Assembly (NCBI GenBank): GCA_013812995.1
Contig: JACCSL010000035.1
Coordinates: 1-10,617 of the forward strand
Source of the DNA: Ardenticatenales bacterium
Lineage (GTDB): Bacteria > Chloroflexota > Anaerolineae > Ardenticatenales > Ardenticatenaceae
Direction of reading: 5' to 3'
DNA: 10,617 nucleotides
In this document: piece after piece, positions 7,782 through 10,617 of the stretch
Layout: every line of letters starts with the position of its first letter
How positions within the stretch are numbered: position 1 is the first letter of the stretch
Translations under genes and position numbers: made by a program
The notes under the pieces: model-generated
Database searches by the model: none
Told to the model about the DNA's origin: nothing
Seen by the model: only the letters and a program-made list of their open reading frames with translations

Positions 7782-8423
7782 ATGAATCCTTCCTTGCCAC
7801 CCCGGCAGCACTATGCAGACCCGCTCACGCGCTTCCTGCATCGCCTCGTGGCGCACCCGTGGGTCTACGACCAGGTACAGATCGCGGCGGGCGCGCGCAC
7901 GACAACGCAGCACCTCGCCGCCCAGGTCGCGTTGCTCTCCGGAGCCTCGCTCGTGCTTGATGTGGGCGGGGGAACGGGCCTCTACCGGGGCCTATGGCCC
8001 GAGTCGTGCGCCTATCTCGCCACGGACCTGGATATCGAGAAGCTGGTTGGCTTCCGCGCCAAGTATCCCAATGACCCCGCGCTGCTGGCCGATGCCTCGG
8101 CGCTGCCACTGGCGGCGGGGAGTGTGGATGTGGTTCTCTGCACCTTTGTCTCGCATCACCTGCCGGATAGCGTCCTGGCGGCCTTCTTGGCCGAGAGCAG
8201 GCGCGTCTTGCGGCGTGGTGGGGTGTTCCTCTTCATGGATGCGCTCTGGGTTCCCAGCCGCTGGCCGGGTCGCCTCCTGTGGCGCTTCGATAGAGGCTCC
8301 TTCCCCCGAACAGCGACGATGCTCACGGAAGTCATTGCAGAGCATTATACATTGCGCCACCAGGAGCGGTTCGCGGTGTGGCACGAATACATGCTGCTCG
8401 TTGGTCGCAAGGAGTCAGCTTGA
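7782..8423 (+). CDS. Class I SAM-dependent methyltransferase
   Basis: The 213-residue product has the Rossmann-type fold of class I methyltransferases. Motif I is VLDVGGGTG (58-66), the acidic residue binding the SAM ribose is in ATDLD (80-84), motif II/III is DASALPLAAGSVDVV (104-118), and HHLPD (125-129) follows as in the Methyltransf_11 (UbiE-like) group. A short N-terminal helical region (1-50) precedes motif I. AGAGGA lies 6 bp before the ATG and 18 bp separates it from the GT2 stop, so they are co-transcribed. Its place between glycosyltransferase and sugar-nucleotide genes suggests a sugar, glycolipid or lipid carrier as substrate, but this is inferred from context. Membership of the superfamily is secure, while substrate is not. 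Confidence 0.85.
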   Translation: MNPSLPPRQHYADPLTRFLHRLVAHPWVYDQVQIAAGARTTTQHLAAQVALLSGASLVLDVGGGTGLYRGLWPESCAYLATDLDIEKLVGFRAKYPNDPALLADASALPLAAGSVDVVLCTFVSHHLPDSVLAAFLAESRRVLRRGGVFLFMDALWVPSRWPGRLLWRFDRGSFPRTATMLTEVIAEHYTLRHQERFAVWHEYMLLVGRKESA

Positions 8424-8425
8424 GG

Positions 8426-9181
8426 ATGAATCAGGAACCGCTCTGCCATTATCTGGCGTGGGATTCGGACTTTTTCGGCTACCGCATCGCTCGCCTCTCA
8501 GGGGGGCGGGTCAGCCAGGAACGGATGGTGGCGGTCATGCAGTGGTGCCAGGAGGAGACGATTGATTGCCTCTATTTCCTTGCTGAGTCCGATGATCAGG
8601 AGAGCGTGCGGGTAGCGGAGAATCACCGTTTCCGGCTGGTCGATGTCCGGCTCACGCTTGAGAAAAGCGCCCTGTCCCAGAGCAGCGCGCCGGACGACGC
8701 GATACGCTTTGTCGTCCCGGCGGATATTCCTGCTCTTCGCCAATTAGCCCGCACGAGCCATCGCGATTCGCGCTTCTACTACGATCCTCATTTCTCCGAG
8801 GTTCAGTGCGCGGCCCTCTACGACACCTGGATCGAGAAGAGTTGCCAGGGCTATGCCGAGGCGGTGCTGGTCGCCGGGCCTGTGGCTCAGCCGGTAGGGT
8901 ACCTCTCCTGCCATCTCTTGCCCTCCGGCGAGAGTAGCATCGGGCTGATCGCCATCGGGGCGACAGCGCAGGGGCAGGGACTGGGGCAGCGGCTCGTCCA
9001 TGCGGCGGTGGCATGGGTCGCGGCGCAGGGACCCTCAACGATCAGCGTTGTCACGCAGGGGCGCAACCTTCGGGCGCAACGCCTCTACCAGAGATGCGGC
9101 TTTCTCCCCAGGTCGCTCCAGCTCTGGTATCACTGGTGGTCCCCTACTTTTCAGCCAACGAGCGGAAACGAGTCACCATGA
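8426..9181 (+). CDS. wecD: WecD-like dTDP-4-amino-4,6-dideoxygalactose (fucosamine) N-acetyltransferase
   Basis: The 251-residue product is a GNAT acetyltransferase resembling WecD/RffC, which acetylates dTDP-4-amino-4,6-dideoxygalactose using acetyl-CoA. The N-terminal region carries LAWDSDFFGYRIARL (~10-24), the WecD-type counterpart of the W-x-x-x-FFG segment, and SHRDSRFYYDP (~111-121), a motif typical of this subfamily. The acetyl-CoA site is IAIGATAQGQGLGQRLV (~175-191, with the Q-x-x-G-x-G/A loop QGQGLG), and NLRAQRLYQRCGF (~214-226) closes the GNAT core. The frame extends 16 codons upstream into the methyltransferase gene (ATG 8378), but AAGGAG at 8409-8414 indicates a start at ATG 8426, or TTG 8420, which is spaced better. 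It overlaps the aminotransferase start as ATGA. Adjacent wecE supports the assignment; substrate is inferred from that pairing. Confidence 0.78.
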   Translation: MNQEPLCHYLAWDSDFFGYRIARLSGGRVSQERMVAVMQWCQEETIDCLYFLAESDDQESVRVAENHRFRLVDVRLTLEKSALSQSSAPDDAIRFVVPADIPALRQLARTSHRDSRFYYDPHFSEVQCAALYDTWIEKSCQGYAEAVLVAGPVAQPVGYLSCHLLPSGESSIGLIAIGATAQGQGLGQRLVHAAVAWVAAQGPSTISVVTQGRNLRAQRLYQRCGFLPRSLQLWYHWWSPTFQPTSGNESP

Positions 9182-10320
9182 GCAGCCACACCATTCCCTT
9201 CAACCGCGTCTCCTGTGCCGGGAACGAGTTTCGCTATATCGCGGACGCCATCCAGCGGGGGCATATCTCGGGGGATGGTTTTTATACGAAGCAGTGTCAC
9301 ACCTTCCTGGAGCAGCAGTTGGGCGTCCCGAAGGCGCTGCTGACGACCTCCTGCACCCACGCGCTGGAAATGAGCGCGCTGCTGCTGGACATCCAGCCCG
9401 GCGATGAGGTGATTATCCCCGCCTTCACCTTTGTCTCGACGGTGAATGCCTTCGTTCTGCGCGGCGCGCAACCCGTCTTCATCGACATTCGCCCCGACAC
9501 GCTCAACCTGGATGAGCGGCTGCTCGCGTCGAAGATCACGCCCCGCACGCGGGCCATCGTGCCCGTCCACTACGCGGGGGTCGGCTGCGAGATGGACGTC
9601 ATCATGGAGATCGCCGCACAGCATGGGCTCGCCGTGGTGGAGGACAACGCACACGGCCTGCTCGGCAAATACCAGGGCCGCTACCTTGGCACCTTCGGCG
9701 CGCTGGCAACGCAGAGCTTCCACGAGACCAAAAATTTCTCCTGCGGGGAGGGTGGCGCGCTGCTCATCAATGACCCCGCGTATATGGAACGGGCAGAGAT
9801 TCTGCGCGAGAAGGGCACCAACCGCAGCCGCTTCTTCCGGGGGCAGGTGGACAAGTACACCTGGGTGGACCTCGGCTCCAGCTATCTCCCCTCCGACATG
9901 CTCGCGGCTTTCTTGTATGCCCAGCTAGAGGCACACGAGAGCATCCAGCAGAAACGGGCGCGCATCTGGCAGCACTATGACACGCAACTCCAGAGTTGGG
10001 CAGATGAGATGAAGGTACAGCAGCCTACCGTGCCAGCGCACTGCGAGCAGGCGTACCACATGTACTATCTCCTGCTGCCCTCGCTGGCGGCGCGGCAGAG
10101 CCTCATCGCGCACCTGAAGGAACGCAGCATCCTCAGTGTTTTCCACTACCTGCCCCTGCACCTCTCCGAGATGGGGCAAAAGCTGGGCGGGCAGCCGGGC
10201 GACTGCCCCGTGACCGAGGACATCAGTGATCGCCTGCTGCGCCTCCCCTTCTACACCGAGTTGACCGAGGACGAGCAGGCGCAGGTAGTGGCAGCGGTCC
10301 AGGCATGGGAGTGGCTATAA
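9178..10320 (+). CDS. wecE: dTDP-4-amino-4,6-dideoxygalactose transaminase (WecE/RffA)
   Basis: The 380-residue product is a PLP-dependent sugar aminotransferase of the DegT/DnrJ/EryC1 family. It converts dTDP-4-keto-6-deoxyglucose to dTDP-4-amino-4,6-dideoxygalactose using glutamate. It follows the E. coli WecE sequence as I remember it almost end to end: SCTHALEMSALLLDIQPGD (~58-76), FTFVSTVNAFVLRGA (~83-97), VPVHYAGVGCEMD (~128-140), the PLP lysine Lys185 in SFHETKN, Asp156 in VVEDNAHG, EKGTNRSRFFRGQVDKYTW (~213-231), and VFHYLPLH near the end. The ATG at 9178 overlaps the acetyltransferase stop by 4 bases and gives the normal MSSHTIPFN start; the longer open frame from 9013 is acetyltransferase sequence in another frame. 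Last gene of the operon; no terminator hairpin with a T-run is visible after it. Confidence 0.93.
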   Translation: MSSHTIPFNRVSCAGNEFRYIADAIQRGHISGDGFYTKQCHTFLEQQLGVPKALLTTSCTHALEMSALLLDIQPGDEVIIPAFTFVSTVNAFVLRGAQPVFIDIRPDTLNLDERLLASKITPRTRAIVPVHYAGVGCEMDVIMEIAAQHGLAVVEDNAHGLLGKYQGRYLGTFGALATQSFHETKNFSCGEGGALLINDPAYMERAEILREKGTNRSRFFRGQVDKYTWVDLGSSYLPSDMLAAFLYAQLEAHESIQQKRARIWQHYDTQLQSWADEMKVQQPTVPAHCEQAYHMYYLLLPSLAARQSLIAHLKERSILSVFHYLPLHLSEMGQKLGGQPGDCPVTEDISDRLLRLPFYTELTEDEQAQVVAAVQAWEWL

Positions 10321-10382
10321 TGGCTACCAACCTTAAAATTTCTGCATTTCAGCAATGCCCTAGGCACCGACTTCTGCCCTGC

Positions 10383-10391
10383 TTATCCACA
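10383..10391 (+). promoter_or_regulatory. DnaA box (exact TTATCCACA)
   Basis: Exact match to the consensus high-affinity DnaA binding site TTATCCACA, 62 bp after the wecE stop. It is the left-most of the cluster. Confidence 0.8.
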
Positions 10392-10437
10392 GGAAATCCC
10401 CAGGGACTCTTCTGGGTTCCCGCGTAAGCCGCCTTAT

Positions 10438-10476
10438 CTGCCCACAACTTTTCCACCGTTTCCCACCTTTTCCATG
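10438..10476 (+). repeat. Helically phased degenerate DnaA-box-like repeats
   Basis: Four imperfect copies of the box occur in the same orientation: CTGCCCACA (10438), TTTTCCACC (10449), TTTCCCACC (10459) and TTTTCCATG (10468). They lead into the exact box at 10480. Start-to-start steps are 11, 10, 9 and 12 bp, close to one turn of B-DNA. TTTTCCACC matches seven of nine positions; the others match six, so each alone would be ignored. It is the regular array, on one face of the helix and ending at a perfect box, that suggests cooperative DnaA binding. Confidence 0.45.
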
Positions 10477-10479
10477 CAC

Positions 10480-10488
10480 TTATCCACA
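10480..10488 (+). promoter_or_regulatory. DnaA box (exact TTATCCACA)
   Basis: Second exact consensus DnaA box, same orientation as that at 10383, directly before the AT-rich stretch and 45 bp before the -35 element of the outgoing promoter. Confidence 0.8.
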
Positions 10489-10532
10489 CCACTAGATATA
10501 GGACGGCCTCAAATACTCAGGCAAAATTACCC

Positions 10533-10561
10533 TTGCCAACCCTCAAACCTTTTGTTATACT
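10533..10561 (+). promoter_or_regulatory. Strong sigma-70 promoter reading out of the right edge
   Basis: TTGCCA (10533-10538) and TATACT (10556-10561) are separated by exactly 17 bp, and TGT immediately precedes the -10, giving an extended -10 (TGnTATACT). This is the best promoter in the window. Transcription would start near 10568 and enter a gene beyond the edge. Lying 45 bp downstream of a DnaA box, it would be well placed for DnaA control; dnaA is the obvious candidate target, but that gene is not in view. Confidence 0.72.
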
Positions 10562-10617
10562 CCCTTAAAGAAAGATAGCACATCTAGTGTGGGCTCCGAA
10601 CAACCTCCCCCATATCT

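Larger units (their letters stand above)
10321..10617. other. Gene-free region with DnaA boxes: candidate oriC or DnaA-controlled promoter
   Basis: No convincing gene lies in these 297 bp. They contain two exact TTATCCACA boxes in the same orientation 97 bp apart, degenerate box-like repeats between them, and then an AT-rich stretch (about 10493-10580). A strong promoter reads off the right edge. By contrast no other exact copy of the 9-mer was found on either strand of the window. Clustered DnaA boxes beside an AT-rich segment and upstream of a promoter are the hallmark of oriC/dnaA regions. The region is cut by the window edge, so an origin cannot be proved. The alternative is a DnaA-regulated promoter away from the origin. 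Confidence 0.6.

Noticed and set aside
7149..7913. 254-codon - strand frame over the GT2 and methyltransferase genes
   Set aside because: Spans two real genes in antisense and has no coherent protein features.
9013..9177. 55-codon upstream extension of the wecE frame
   Set aside because: It lies inside the acetyltransferase gene in another frame; WecE homology begins at MSSHTIPFN after the ATG at 9178, which overlaps the previous stop as ATGA.
10392..10420. Hairpin after wecE as a terminator
   Set aside because: The arms pair only with a bulge (GGAA...CCCAG with CTGGGTTCC) and no T-run follows, so it does not qualify as an intrinsic terminator.
10489..10502. DnaA-trio-like element after the second DnaA box
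   Set aside because: Only the first triplet (CTA) fits the known trio pattern; the next triplets do not, so no array can be claimed.
1..10617. Mobile elements, CRISPR array, tRNA or rRNA genes
   Set aside because: No transposase, terminal repeats, spaced identical repeats or RNA-gene signatures were seen; nearly all bases are accounted for by chromosomal genes.

Overview
The window (10,617 bp, GC-rich except at its right end) is bacterial chromosome. It carries the 3' half of a division and cell-wall (dcw) cluster, then a small set of cell-surface sugar genes, then a gene-free stretch with DnaA-binding sites. The dcw order murC-murB-ftsQ-ftsA-ftsZ without ddl, and the look of the FtsA and FtsZ proteins, suggest a non-proteobacterial lineage. 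My best guess is Chloroflexota, possibly near Ktedonobacteria, but this is an impression from the proteins and not a database result.

Region 1 (1-5120, + strand): the end of murC, then murB (ATGA overlap), ftsQ, ftsA and ftsZ, closed by a strong bidirectional hairpin terminator at 5087-5120. MurC and MurB make peptidoglycan precursors. FtsQ, FtsA and FtsZ build the division septum, with FtsA anchoring FtsZ filaments to the membrane. A probable extra promoter lies before ftsA. About 165 bp separates ftsA from the best ftsZ start and contains a six-codon leader ORF behind a perfect Shine-Dalgarno. FtsZ has an unusual glycine-rich signature, with Leu where the last Gly of GGGTGTG is expected.

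Region 2 (5135-6679, - strand): a multi-pass GT-C glycosyltransferase (ArnT/PMT/family 39 type), convergent with ftsZ and sharing its terminator.

Region 3 (6825-10320, + strand): a tight four-gene operon divergent from the GT-C gene. It encodes a polyprenyl-phosphate glycosyltransferase (GT2, DPM1/GtrB/ArnC type), a class I SAM methyltransferase, a WecD-like acetyltransferase and a WecE-like sugar aminotransferase. WecE and WecD homologues make dTDP-4-acetamido-4,6-dideoxygalactose from dTDP-4-keto-6-deoxyglucose. GT2 enzymes of this type load a sugar onto a lipid carrier, and GT-C enzymes use such lipid-linked sugars outside the membrane. Regions 2 and 3 may therefore form one surface-glycosylation module. 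The link is inferred.

Region 4 (10321-10617): 297 bp without a gene. It has two exact DnaA boxes (TTATCCACA), several degenerate box-like repeats about one helical turn apart, an AT-rich stretch, and a near-consensus sigma-70 promoter pointing out of the right edge. This looks like part of a replication origin or a DnaA-controlled promoter, and dnaA itself may lie just beyond the window.
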